A DNA stretch of 64,000 nucleotides. It comes from Taishania sp037189645 (lineage in GTDB: Bacteria; Bacteroidota; Bacteroidia; Flavobacteriales_D; Crocinitomicaceae). Position 1 is the first letter of the stretch. The number at the start of each line of letters is the position of its first letter. The position numbers were made by a program, and so were the translations under genes. The notes below the pieces were generated by a model. It ran no database searches, had not been told where the DNA came from, and saw nothing but the letters and a program-made list of their open reading frames with translations. Positions 52,823 to 60,997 of this stretch are shown one piece after another. The stretch lies in assembly GCA_037189645.1 (NCBI GenBank), contig JBBCIY010000002.1, positions 124,001 to 188,000 of the forward strand, read 5' to 3'.

Positions 52823-54190
52823 ATGGGAAGTAAATTAATCTTTTTGATTGTTGTCGTTTTAGGAGTTGTTGCCATTGCGCAGCTGGTTCGATTGTACGAA
52901 CTTTCTTCTAAATTGAGAAAAAGAGGCGAGCACGAAATCAGCAACCGTGACAACCGTTTGAATGCAAAGCTGATGCTCACATTTATGATTGTCTTTTTCG
53001 GCTCGATGATTTATCTGATGATAAATTATGGCTGGACAGGTAGAGGAGAGGCAGCAACAGAGCATGGTGTCCGGCTGGACTGGTTGATGAAGCTGAATAT
53101 GGTGATCGTATTCATCGTGTTCTTTGCAACCAACTTCCTGCTTTTCTTTTTTGCATACAAGTACGTGAAGAAGCCGGGAGCGAAAGCGCTTTATTTCCCA
53201 CACAGCACCAAGCTGGAGCTGATCTGGACGATCGTTCCTGCGATGGCATTGCTGGTAATCATCGTACTGGGACTGATCGAGTGGAACAATGCTACTTCCA
53301 AGTCTGATAAGGATGCGATTGTCGTAGAGCTGTATTCGAAGCAGTTTGACTGGACTGCCCGTTATTCCGGTCAGGACAATGTGCTGGGTAAGTTCGATTA
53401 CAAGGTGACTTCAGATAAGAACCTGCTTGGGTTAGTGAACACCGAGACATTGGATTACGCAATTGATAAATTGAAGAACGATTCATTATTGGGGATCGAT
53501 GCTGTTGAACGAACGTTAAATGACAAGACGAAGATCTTCAGCGTTGAAGAGCGTGAGAAAATGAAAAAGACGTTACGCCGTAACGAAGAGATTTACCGCC
53601 TGTTGGTTCAGTTGAAGAACCGTCACGATAAGAGCCTGGACGCACAGTCATGGGACGATATCATTATCTCCGGTCCGGCTGAGAAATTGTACTTATGTGT
53701 CAACCAGGAATACGAATTCAATTTCCGTTCCAAGGATGTGATTCACTCTGCGTTCTTCCCTAACTTCAGAGTTCAGATGAACACGGTTCCGGGACAGACG
53801 ACACGTTTCAAATTCACTCCTACGATCACAACGGAGGAAATGAGAAAACGAAAAAATGACCCGAAATTCGACTTTTCTTTGTTGTGTAACAAAATCTGTG
53901 GAGGATCTCACTACAAAATGTACATGCTGATCGAAGTACTGGAAAAAGATGAGTACGAAGCAGTGATGAAAGCATTTGACCTGGGAAGCGATAATGCTGC
54001 CCGTCCGAAAGATGACCAATTGTCGGATAAGGAGCTGACCATCCTGAATAAAAAATTCGGAGAGTCCCTTCCGGCTGCTCACCGTTTTGAGATTTTGTTT
54101 AAAGGAGCAGCGCCTGCACCATCTATTGATGAAGCGAATCCGGGAGCGCCGGAAGCACCAAGTGCTGATTCAACTCAAGTGGCACTGTAA
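52823..54190 (+). CDS. coxB: cytochrome c oxidase subunit II (CuA)
   Basis: The binuclear CuA site is complete: H308 in VIHSAFFPNFRVQMN, and C355, C359, H363 and M366 in CNKICGGSHYKM. The N-terminal half is unusual, with four hydrophobic segments (4-25, 50-69, 91-113, 134-153) instead of two, and an insertion of about 100 residues (residues ~190-295) between the ordinary membrane hairpin and the cupredoxin domain. The C-terminal tail is proline/alanine-rich. It accepts electrons from cytochrome c or the Act complex. Length is 455 residues, long for subunit II. Confidence 0.93.
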   Translation: MGSKLIFLIVVVLGVVAIAQLVRLYELSSKLRKRGEHEISNRDNRLNAKLMLTFMIVFFGSMIYLMINYGWTGRGEAATEHGVRLDWLMKLNMVIVFIVFFATNFLLFFFAYKYVKKPGAKALYFPHSTKLELIWTIVPAMALLVIIVLGLIEWNNATSKSDKDAIVVELYSKQFDWTARYSGQDNVLGKFDYKVTSDKNLLGLVNTETLDYAIDKLKNDSLLGIDAVERTLNDKTKIFSVEEREKMKKTLRRNEEIYRLLVQLKNRHDKSLDAQSWDDIIISGPAEKLYLCVNQEYEFNFRSKDVIHSAFFPNFRVQMNTVPGQTTRFKFTPTITTEEMRKRKNDPKFDFSLLCNKICGGSHYKMYMLIEVLEKDEYEAVMKAFDLGSDNAARPKDDQLSDKELTILNKKFGESLPAAHRFEILFKGAAPAPSIDEANPGAPEAPSADSTQVAL

Positions 54191-54233
54191 TTAATAAAAT
54201 TAACAAGGAAGTAAAAATTAAACTAGATAAAAG

Positions 54234-56051
54234 ATGTCTGTATTAGCACACGAAGCACACGGTCACCATGATTCTCACCACGATGAGCATGCGCACCACG
54301 AAGAACATTTCGTATCAAAATACATTTTCAGCCAGGATCATAAAATGATTGCAAAGCAGTATTTGGTTACTGCGGTGTTTATGGGAGTTGTAGGTATGTT
54401 ATTGTCTATCTTGTTCCGTATTCAGTTAGCATGGCCCGGTGAAAGTGCAGATTTTCTTTCTTTCTTTTTAGGAGAGAAATGGGCTCCGAATGGGGTGTTG
54501 AGTGAAGATATGTACCTTGGATTGGTTACCATTCACGGTACGATCATGGTATTCTTCCTTCTGACAGGTGGATTGTCCGGTACTTTTTCAAACTTATTGA
54601 TTCCTTTCCAGTTAGGAGCGCGTGATATGGCGTCAGGATTCATGAATATGATCTCATACTGGCTGTTTTTCCTTTCCAGTATCATTATGTTCGTTTCTTT
54701 GTTCGTTGAAACAGGTCCTGCAATGTCCGGGTGGACGGTTTATCCTCCGCTCTCAGCGCTGCCGCAGGCTGTATCGGGATCAGGGTTGGGAATGGACTTA
54801 TGGCTGATCTCAATGTCACTTTTCATCGCTTCTTCTTTGATGGGGTCCCTGAACTATATTGTTACAGTACTTAACCTGAGAACAGCAGGTATGAGCATGA
54901 CAAGAATGCCATTGACGATCTGGACATTCTTCGTTACCGCTATTCTAGGTTTGTTATCTTTCCCAGTACTTCTTTCTGCTGCCTTGCTGTTGATAATGGA
55001 CAGAACGTTGGGAACATCTTTCTACCTGTCTGATATCATCGCAGGATCAGAAATGCTGACCAACCACGGAGGATCTCCATTGCTGTACCAGCACTTGTTC
55101 TGGTTCCTCGGACACCCTGAAGTATATATCGTATTGTTGCCGTCATTGGGGCTATCATCAGAGATCATTGCTACCAACTCAAGAAAACCGATCTTCGGGT
55201 ACAGAGCGATGATTGGTTCTACCCTTGCAATTGGTTTCCTGTCATTCATTGTATGGGCGCACCACATGTTCGTAACAGGTATGGATCCGTTCCTGGGATC
55301 GGTGTTCGTGTTCACGACATTGCTGATCGCCATCCCGTCGGCAGTAAAAGTATTTAACTACCTGACAACGCTCTGGAGAGGAACGATCGTGTACACTCCG
55401 GCGATGTTGTTCTCTATCGGTCTGGTATCTGCATTCATTACAGGTGGTATCACAGGTATTATCCTGGCAGACTCTGCTTTGGACATTACTGTTCACGATA
55501 CTTACTTCGTAGTTGCCCACTTCCACGTGGTAATGGGATTGTCGGCTGTATTGGGAATGTATGCCGGTGTATATCACTGGTTCCCTAAATTATTCGGAAA
55601 GATGCTGAATACCCGTTTGGGATATGCGCACTTCTGGGTAACAATCGTTGGAGCTTACGGGGTATTTATCCCAATGCACTTTATCGGGATTTCGGGAGCG
55701 CCTCGTCGTTACTATGATTATTCCGTTTACGAAATATTTGATGTAGAGACATTCCTTAAGTTCGAAGACCTGAACGTCATCATCACCATTTTCGCTATTA
55801 TCGCGGCGATGGGACAGCTGATCTTCCTGTTCAACTTCTTCTACAGCATTTTCAGAGGACCAAAAGCTCCTCAGAACCCATGGAATTCCACAACGCTGGA
55901 ATGGACTACTCCGGTAGAGCACATCCATGGAAACTGGCCGGGAGCGCTTCCTGTTGTTCATCGTTGGCCTTACGATTTATCCAAGCCAGGATGGGACACA
56001 GATTTTGTTCCGCAGACTACACCATTGAAAGAAGGTGAAGAAGAGCACTAA
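54234..56051 (+). CDS. coxA: cytochrome c oxidase subunit I (A-type haem-copper)
   Basis: A 605-residue, 12-helix subunit. The haem ligand is in TIHGTIMVFFLLTGG, the CuB ligand and cross-linked tyrosine in LGHPEVYIVLLPS, the second and third CuB histidines in WAHHMFVTGMDPF, and both axial ligands in DTYFVVAHFHVVMG. GHPEVY also has the proton-channel glutamate of A1-type oxidases. The N-terminus has a histidine-rich run (about ten His within the first 25 residues), echoing the ActC tail. It is the last gene before a terminator; subunit III is not adjacent. Confidence 0.96.
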   Translation: MSVLAHEAHGHHDSHHDEHAHHEEHFVSKYIFSQDHKMIAKQYLVTAVFMGVVGMLLSILFRIQLAWPGESADFLSFFLGEKWAPNGVLSEDMYLGLVTIHGTIMVFFLLTGGLSGTFSNLLIPFQLGARDMASGFMNMISYWLFFLSSIIMFVSLFVETGPAMSGWTVYPPLSALPQAVSGSGLGMDLWLISMSLFIASSLMGSLNYIVTVLNLRTAGMSMTRMPLTIWTFFVTAILGLLSFPVLLSAALLLIMDRTLGTSFYLSDIIAGSEMLTNHGGSPLLYQHLFWFLGHPEVYIVLLPSLGLSSEIIATNSRKPIFGYRAMIGSTLAIGFLSFIVWAHHMFVTGMDPFLGSVFVFTTLLIAIPSAVKVFNYLTTLWRGTIVYTPAMLFSIGLVSAFITGGITGIILADSALDITVHDTYFVVAHFHVVMGLSAVLGMYAGVYHWFPKLFGKMLNTRLGYAHFWVTIVGAYGVFIPMHFIGISGAPRRYYDYSVYEIFDVETFLKFEDLNVIITIFAIIAAMGQLIFLFNFFYSIFRGPKAPQNPWNSTTLEWTTPVEHIHGNWPGALPVVHRWPYDLSKPGWDTDFVPQTTPLKEGEEEH

Positions 56052-56070
56052 GATTTTTCAGATAATCAGA

Positions 56071-56097
56071 AAACCCCTCCCGCAAGAGGGGTTTTTT
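56071..56097 (+). terminator. rho-independent terminator of the act-cox operon
   Basis: Stem AAACCCCTC/GAGGGGTTT with a six-base loop and a T-tract, 20 bp after the coxA stop. Confidence 0.9.
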
Positions 56098-56147
56098 ATT
56101 TCCCGCCAGGAGTATTCCGGTTATTTTTTCCGGCCGCTACATTTTGT

Positions 56148-56155
56148 TATCTTTA
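56148..56155 (+). promoter_or_regulatory. -7-like box (TATCTTTA) abutting the DUF4442 start codon
   Basis: The box ends one base before the first of two tandem ATGs (56157, 56160). A start about 6 bp downstream would give a leaderless mRNA. Confidence 0.35.
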
Positions 56156-56156
56156 C

Positions 56157-56672
56157 ATGATGACAGATTCCTTTTTTAACCAGGCTCACATCAGAGAATA
56201 CCGGAAGCGTGTTTCGAACCCGTTTTTGTTCAGGCTTGGCCTGATGAAAGATTTACCGCTGGCATCCGTGACCGGTGTAAAATTAAAGCGCCTGACAGCA
56301 GAAGAATGTGAATTGACTGTTCCGTATAAGTTTTTGAATAAAAATCCGTTTAAAACGACGTATTGGGCCGTTTTGGGGATGTCCGCTGAGATGGCAAGCG
56401 GATTGTTATTGCTGATGTACACCCACAAGCTGAAACCATCCGTTTCTACGTTCGTGATAGGTTGTGAAGCGACGTTTGTGAAACGTGCCCTTGGAAAAAC
56501 GACTTTCAGGTGTGTTCAGGGGAAAGAGATCGCGGAAAAAATCATCCGCACGGCCCGGTCATTTGAACCCGAAGAGATCCGTTGTGTGACGAATGCTTAC
56601 AATGAACAAGGAGAGCTGGTGGCGGAATTTACGTTTACCTGGGGAATAAAAGCGAGAAAACCTGAAAATTAA
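56157..56672 (+). CDS. DUF4442 protein (hotdog thioesterase-like)
   Basis: A 171-residue hotdog-fold protein. FLFRLGLMKDLPLASVTGVK, followed by FKTTYWAVLGMSAEMASGLLL, matches DUF4442, a group near the acyl-CoA thioesterases. No catalytic Asp/Glu can be assigned with certainty. ATGs at 56157 and 56160 are both possible starts. It lies between the act-cox terminator and ruvB, which has its own promoter, so it is probably a single-gene unit. Confidence 0.82.
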   Translation: MMTDSFFNQAHIREYRKRVSNPFLFRLGLMKDLPLASVTGVKLKRLTAEECELTVPYKFLNKNPFKTTYWAVLGMSAEMASGLLLLMYTHKLKPSVSTFVIGCEATFVKRALGKTTFRCVQGKEIAEKIIRTARSFEPEEIRCVTNAYNEQGELVAEFTFTWGIKARKPEN

Positions 56673-56682
56673 ATTTCATTTG

Positions 56683-56690
56683 TATCTTTG
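56683..56690 (+). promoter_or_regulatory. -7 promoter box (TATCTTTG) of ruvB
   Basis: A full TAnnTTTG match 20 bp before the GTG start of ruvB. Confidence 0.5.
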
Positions 56691-56709
56691 ACAAACAGAT
56701 TTTGATAAA

Positions 56710-57729
56710 GTGGAAGGTTCATTTGATTATAAAGAAGAAGCTGAAAAGCACGATGTGGACTATGACAGGGTGCTTCGCCCGAGAACACTGTCAGATTTTT
56801 CCGGTCAGCCGAAAGTGGTTGAGAACCTTTCTGTTTTCGTAAAGGCGGCAAAGCTCAGGAATGAACCATTGGACCATGTGTTGTTGCACGGACCTCCCGG
56901 GTTGGGAAAGACCACTTTGTCGAACATCATTGCCAATGAGCTGGAAGTCGGGTTTAAAGTTACCTCAGGTCCGGTTTTGGATAAACCCGGAGACCTGGCA
57001 GGTTTGCTTACGAATCTTGACAAGGGAGACGTACTGTTCATCGATGAGATCCACCGGTTGAGCCCGGTCGTGGAAGAATACCTGTACTCTGCCATGGAAG
57101 ATTACCACATCGATATTCTCATTGATTCCGGTCCGAATGCCAGGACAGTGCAGATCTCGCTGAATCCTTTTACATTGATCGGAGCGACAACCCGGTCAGG
57201 ATTGCTCACTTCCCCTTTGCGTGCGCGTTTCGGGATCAACCTTCGCCTGGAATACTACGATGCAAAGACATTGACACTGATTGTCGAACGTTCAGCAAGC
57301 CTGCTGGGTATCCCGATCACAGAAGAAGCAGCATACCAGATTGCCAGCAGGAGCAGGGGAACGCCCCGTATAGCGAATGCGCTACTGCGCCGGGTAAGAG
57401 ATTTCGCGCAGATCAAAGGAGACGGAACCATTGAAAATGAAATCACGGGATTTGCCCTGGATGCGTTGAATGTAGACCAGTGCGGACTGGATGAAATGGA
57501 CAATAAGATCCTTACAACCATCATTGATAAGTTTAAAGGCGGCCCGGTCGGATTGACGACCATTGCAACAGCCATTGGTGAGAATGCAGGAACACTGGAG
57601 GAAGTATATGAACCGTTCCTGATCCAGGAGGGATTTCTGATGCGGACGCCACGCGGTCGACAGGTAACTGAAAAAGCATACACCCATCTCGGAAAAGACA
57701 AAGGCTGGTCGCAGGGAGGATTGTTTTAG
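56710..57729 (+). CDS. ruvB: Holliday junction branch-migration helicase RuvB
   Basis: A 339-residue AAA+ ATPase with Walker A GPPGLGKTT at 61-69, Walker B VLFIDEIHRL, the sensor and arginine-finger region TLIGATTRSGLLTSPLRARF, and a C-terminal winged helix (MRTPRGRQVTEKAY). RuvB drives branch migration with RuvA. The start is GTG; no better ATG exists and the next in-frame ATG would cut the conserved RPRTLSDF region. The following gene starts 10 bp later, so ruvB heads an operon with it and queG. Confidence 0.96.
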   Translation: MEGSFDYKEEAEKHDVDYDRVLRPRTLSDFSGQPKVVENLSVFVKAAKLRNEPLDHVLLHGPPGLGKTTLSNIIANELEVGFKVTSGPVLDKPGDLAGLLTNLDKGDVLFIDEIHRLSPVVEEYLYSAMEDYHIDILIDSGPNARTVQISLNPFTLIGATTRSGLLTSPLRARFGINLRLEYYDAKTLTLIVERSASLLGIPITEEAAYQIASRSRGTPRIANALLRRVRDFAQIKGDGTIENEITGFALDALNVDQCGLDEMDNKILTTIIDKFKGGPVGLTTIATAIGENAGTLEEVYEPFLIQEGFLMRTPRGRQVTEKAYTHLGKDKGWSQGGLF

Positions 57730-57738
57730 TGATTGAAA

Positions 57739-58302
57739 ATGGATCAATTTGGTTTAAAAAATGGCGATGAGTTAACGACCCGAATTATTGAAGCAGGAAT
57801 CGTAACCTGGAATGATTTGGTCAGATCAGTGCGAAATTTTCACTATGGAAGAAACTCAAACCGATTGGATCTGAGCTTGGTCTGGAAAGAACGGAAAGGA
57901 ACCTGTAGTAGCAAACATGCATTTTTAAAATACATTTCAGAACTAAATAACATCCCCGATGTAAAATTGATTCTTGCTTTTTACAAAATGGATGAGCAAA
58001 ATACCCCCGGAGTCGGAGATGTATTAGCAGCATATTCCGTGACATTCATTCCTGAAGCACACTGTTACTTAACGGTAAATAACAAGGTATTGGACGTTAC
58101 CAACGCACATTCTGATTTTGCCGGCTATGCCAATGCTATTATGGAGGTCAGAGAAATAACACCTGCAGATGTGATTGAAAATAAGATTACATGGCACCGT
58201 CAATTTTTAGCAAAATGGCTGGAAGAATGCAACTTAAAAATTACGTTGGATGAAGTGTGGTCTATTCGGGAAAAGTGTATTCAGGCATTGGAAAAAAAGT
58301 AA
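57739..58302 (+). CDS. unrecognised protein, possibly transglutaminase-like
   Basis: A 187-residue soluble protein I cannot assign to a named family. The layout C56 (KGTCSSKHAFLKYISEL), H108 (EAHCYLTV) and D119 (KVLDVTNAH) is that of the transglutaminase/papain-like Cys-His-Asp triad, with the Cys at the start of a helix as expected. The start is the ATG at 57739; a TTG six bases earlier is in frame. It lies between ruvB and queG with gaps of 9 and 4 bp, so it is certainly cotranscribed. By eye its coding sequence is more AT-rich than its neighbours. Confidence 0.6.
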   Translation: MDQFGLKNGDELTTRIIEAGIVTWNDLVRSVRNFHYGRNSNRLDLSLVWKERKGTCSSKHAFLKYISELNNIPDVKLILAFYKMDEQNTPGVGDVLAAYSVTFIPEAHCYLTVNNKVLDVTNAHSDFAGYANAIMEVREITPADVIENKITWHRQFLAKWLEECNLKITLDEVWSIREKCIQALEKK

Positions 58303-58306
58303 TAGC

Positions 58307-59236
58307 ATGAACCGAGAACAATATTCCCAACTCATTAAATCCAAGGCATACGACCTTGGCTTCATGTATTGCGGTATTTCAAAGGCCGGGTTTTTAGAGG
58401 AAGAAGCTCCGAGACTGGAGAAGTGGCTGAAAGAGCAGCGAAATGGAAAAATGGAATACATGGAAAATCATTTCGACAAGCGCCTGGACCCTACCTTGCT
58501 GGTTGACGATTCCAAATCCGTCATTTCACTGCTGCTGAATTATTACCCGCAGGAACAGCAACAGGATGACACGTATAAAATTTCCAAATATGCATACGGC
58601 GCAGATTACCATTTTGTAATCAAAGACAAACTGAAAGAACTGTATGAATACATCCGGGAGGAGATCGGGGAAGTAGGGGGAAGGATGTTTGTCGATTCCG
58701 CGCCTGTAATGGACAAAGCCTGGGCTAAGAAAAGCGGGCTCGGATGGGTTGGAAAGCATTCCAACCTGATCCATCCGAAACACGGATCATTTTTCTTTAT
58801 TGCTGAGCTGATCCTGGACCTGGAGCTGGAAGAAGACGGCCCGGTAAAGGATTATTGCGGAAGGTGCACCAGGTGCATCGATGCCTGTCCGACGGATGCG
58901 ATCATCGAACCGTATGTAGTGGACGGCTCAAGGTGCATTTCCTACCTGACGATCGAGCTGAAAGACGCGTTGATACCGGGAGAATTTCATGGGAAAATGG
59001 AGAACTGGATGTTTGGTTGTGACATCTGCCAGGATGTTTGCCCGTGGAACCGTTTCGCGAAAGCACACAGCGAACCTGACTTTCTTCCTCACCAGCAGCT
59101 GTTGGGAATGAACAAGAGCGACTGGAAAGACCTGACGGAAGAGGTCTTTCGTGAATTGTTCAGAAACAGTGCTGTAAAACGCACAAAATACAGCGGTTTG
59201 ATGCGCAATATCAAGACACTGAATCCGGGAGATTAG
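58307..59236 (+). CDS. queG: epoxyqueuosine reductase
   Basis: The ATG at 58307 gives 309 residues, the normal length; an upstream in-frame ATG at 58250 lies inside the previous gene. Two ferredoxin-type motifs are present, CGRCTRCIDACPTDAI (about residue 185) and CDICQDVCPWNR (about 240), for two 4Fe-4S clusters. The N-terminal half has the cobalamin-binding DUF1730 region (VDSAPVMDKAWAKKSGLGWV). QueG reduces epoxyqueuosine to queuosine in tRNA wobble position 34. It is the last gene of the ruvB unit. Confidence 0.95.
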   Translation: MNREQYSQLIKSKAYDLGFMYCGISKAGFLEEEAPRLEKWLKEQRNGKMEYMENHFDKRLDPTLLVDDSKSVISLLLNYYPQEQQQDDTYKISKYAYGADYHFVIKDKLKELYEYIREEIGEVGGRMFVDSAPVMDKAWAKKSGLGWVGKHSNLIHPKHGSFFFIAELILDLELEEDGPVKDYCGRCTRCIDACPTDAIIEPYVVDGSRCISYLTIELKDALIPGEFHGKMENWMFGCDICQDVCPWNRFAKAHSEPDFLPHQQLLGMNKSDWKDLTEEVFRELFRNSAVKRTKYSGLMRNIKTLNPGD

Positions 59237-59312
59237 GATGTTAAAAAACCGATAAATTATAGCTTTTCCAATTAAAAAAGAGTATTTTTACCTAAACATT
59301 AAATCCACGGCT

Positions 59313-59699
59313 ATGAATGTGGCGATAACAGAAGGTGTTGAAATCCGGGTAAAAGTTATCTTCCGTCCCGATTTATCACAGATTGAAAATGAATCCTATT
59401 TTTTCAATTACGAAGTATTTATTGAAAACCACAACTCTTTTCCTGTCCAGTTATTACACCGCAACTGGTATATATTCGACTCGATGAATGATGCCAACCT
59501 GGTAAGCGGAGAAGGGGTAATTGGCGAAAAGCCGGTCCTTCAGCCCCAGGAGTCATACACCTATATGAGCGGATGTGAATTGTACAGTGAAATAGGATAC
59601 ATGAAGGGATTTTATACATTCAGGAACTTAGTGACCGGTAAAACGTTCCAGGTACTCATACCGAAATTCCAGCTGTTCTTCCCTCCGAGGCTCAATTGA
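59313..59699 (+). CDS. apaG: ApaG domain protein
   Basis: A 128-residue beta-sandwich protein. VEIRVKVIFRPDLSQIENES, NYEVFIENHNSFPVQLLHRN and the glycine-rich GEGVIGEKPVLQPQESYTYM, with YMKGFYTF behind it, are the ApaG pattern. The E. coli gene is linked to Co2+/Mg2+ resistance; the molecular role is unclear. The 76-bp gap to queG includes a possible TATTTTTA promoter box near 59282. Confidence 0.92.
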   Translation: MNVAITEGVEIRVKVIFRPDLSQIENESYFFNYEVFIENHNSFPVQLLHRNWYIFDSMNDANLVSGEGVIGEKPVLQPQESYTYMSGCELYSEIGYMKGFYTFRNLVTGKTFQVLIPKFQLFFPPRLN

Positions 59700-59705
59700 T
59701 AAAAC

Positions 59706-60185
59706 CTATAGCCCCAGGCATTTTTCAGCTATTCTTATCGTTTCTTCTTCTGTCATTTTTACAGCGTCAAAAGGATTTTTATAAAGCTTCATTACCTCTT
59801 GCAATGCGCAGGGGCAGTACATCTTCGTATCGATATCCGTCCCTTTCAATTCCTCTTCACATCCTCTGATAAACTCTTGCTGCGTTTCTTTCGTCCACGT
59901 AATCGATAAATTGTCCGTTTCCGACAAAGAAAGGATGCATTCTTCTGCCAGGATGGTCACTTCTTCATCACTTAAATGATCAACATCATCGGCATTCGGA
60001 TACAGCCGCATCAGCTTTTCCATTGTACATTTACAATAAGCGGTGGCGCCATCTTTTGAAAGAAAGTCCTTTGCTTCATCAACGCATGTCTTTAAAAATA
60101 CGTCGGATTCTTTTTTACTCCAGGTCTGGGACATGCTGACATGGCAGGCCAGGAAGAAAATAACAAGAGATAAGATCTGTTTCAT
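59706..60185 (-). CDS. secreted protein with a duplicated four-cysteine module, unrecognised
   Basis: A 159-residue protein: a signal peptide (ILSLVIFFLACHVSMSQ), then two clear copies of one module. Copy 1 spans about 22-84 with C34, C51-x-C53 and C83; copy 2 about 97-157 with C109, C124-x-C126 and C156. Both start W-[ST]-K, share [KQ]-x-[FL]-x-x-x-C, then YC-x-C-x-x-E/Q...M-x-L-Y, and end EE-x-x-x-[LI]-A-E-x-C. This looks like an internal duplication with two disulfides per copy. I know no named family. TACATTTA on the minus strand (60191-60198) may be the promoter. Confidence 0.75.
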   Translation of the reverse strand: MKQILSLVIFFLACHVSMSQTWSKKESDVFLKTCVDEAKDFLSKDGATAYCKCTMEKLMRLYPNADDVDHLSDEEVTILAEECILSLSETDNLSITWTKETQQEFIRGCEEELKGTDIDTKMYCPCALQEVMKLYKNPFDAVKMTEEETIRIAEKCLGL

Positions 60186-60213
60186 AGCCGTAAATGTAAT
60201 GAATTTATTTAGT

Positions 60214-60231
60214 TTTCAGGTTGTCCTGAAA
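60214..60231. repeat. inverted repeat TTTCAGG-TTGT-CCTGAAA
   Basis: A perfect seven-base hairpin lies between the duplicated-cysteine protein gene and yjjG, both minus-strand. No T-tract follows on either strand, so it is a weak terminator at best, or an operator. Confidence 0.35.
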
Positions 60232-60292
60232 TCCGGGTGGTAAATCTGCATTCAATCTGTTTCGTCAGGTCGCGGAGGTTTGTCCGGCAGGG

Positions 60293-60997
60293 TTACCGGA
60301 ATATCCAGGGCAATAGCTCCGGTAATTCATTCAGGTCGTGGATCCGGAAATCACTTTTTTTGCGGCTCAACTCTTTCTTCGGATCAAAATGGATGCCGTG
60401 CATGCCCGCCCGTTCAGCTCCCATTACATCTACATTCATGTCATCACCGATCATCACTGAATGTTGGGGCTGGGTGTCGGCGGCGGCCATTGCGTGCTGA
60501 AAAATCCGGGGATCGGGTTTATTGACTCCGACCTCCTCCGAGCTGATGATGACGTTAAAGAAAGGAAGGATAGAGCTGTTCTCCAGCTTGGTCATTTGTA
60601 CTTCTTTAAAACCATTGGTGATGATGTGCATCCGGTATCCCTCCCGTTTCAGCAGATCCAGCGTTTCAATGGTGTTGGGAAATAGTTCCGTCTGGAGCGG
60701 TGAAATGCGCAGGTATTCTTCATTAAAGTGGGTATTCAGCTCGTCGTTGTTCAGTCCCAGCTTCCGGAATGCTTTTTGGAAACGTGTATCGCGGAGCTCT
60801 TCTTTGGAAATTTTCCCTTTCCCGTATTTTTTCCACAGATCAGCGTTCACCTCCTTGTATACCTGGTTGAATTTGTAAAAGCTGGGCAATTGATGGACCG
60901 GTTGGGTTTCTTCAAAAAGGAACCGCAATGCCCGTTCGGAATTCCTGTCAAAATCCCAGAGCGTACGATCCAGGTCAAAGAACAGATGACGTTCCAT
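60293..60997 (-). CDS. yjjG: YjjG-family noncanonical pyrimidine nucleotidase (HAD)
   Basis: A 234-residue HAD hydrolase. The nucleophile motif HLFFDLDRTLWDFDRNS opens the protein, motif II is in HIITNGFKEVQMTKLENS, and the C-terminal HSVMIGDDMNVDVMGAERAG holds the metal-binding aspartates; the WDFD after motif I is a YjjG feature. The enzyme removes 5'-phosphate from modified pyrimidine nucleotides. Its start overlaps the end of the upstream membrane protein gene by 23 bp. Confidence 0.92.
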   Translation of the reverse strand: MERHLFFDLDRTLWDFDRNSERALRFLFEETQPVHQLPSFYKFNQVYKEVNADLWKKYGKGKISKEELRDTRFQKAFRKLGLNNDELNTHFNEEYLRISPLQTELFPNTIETLDLLKREGYRMHIITNGFKEVQMTKLENSSILPFFNVIISSEEVGVNKPDPRIFQHAMAAADTQPQHSVMIGDDMNVDVMGAERAGMHGIHFDPKKELSRKKSDFRIHDLNELPELLPWIFR

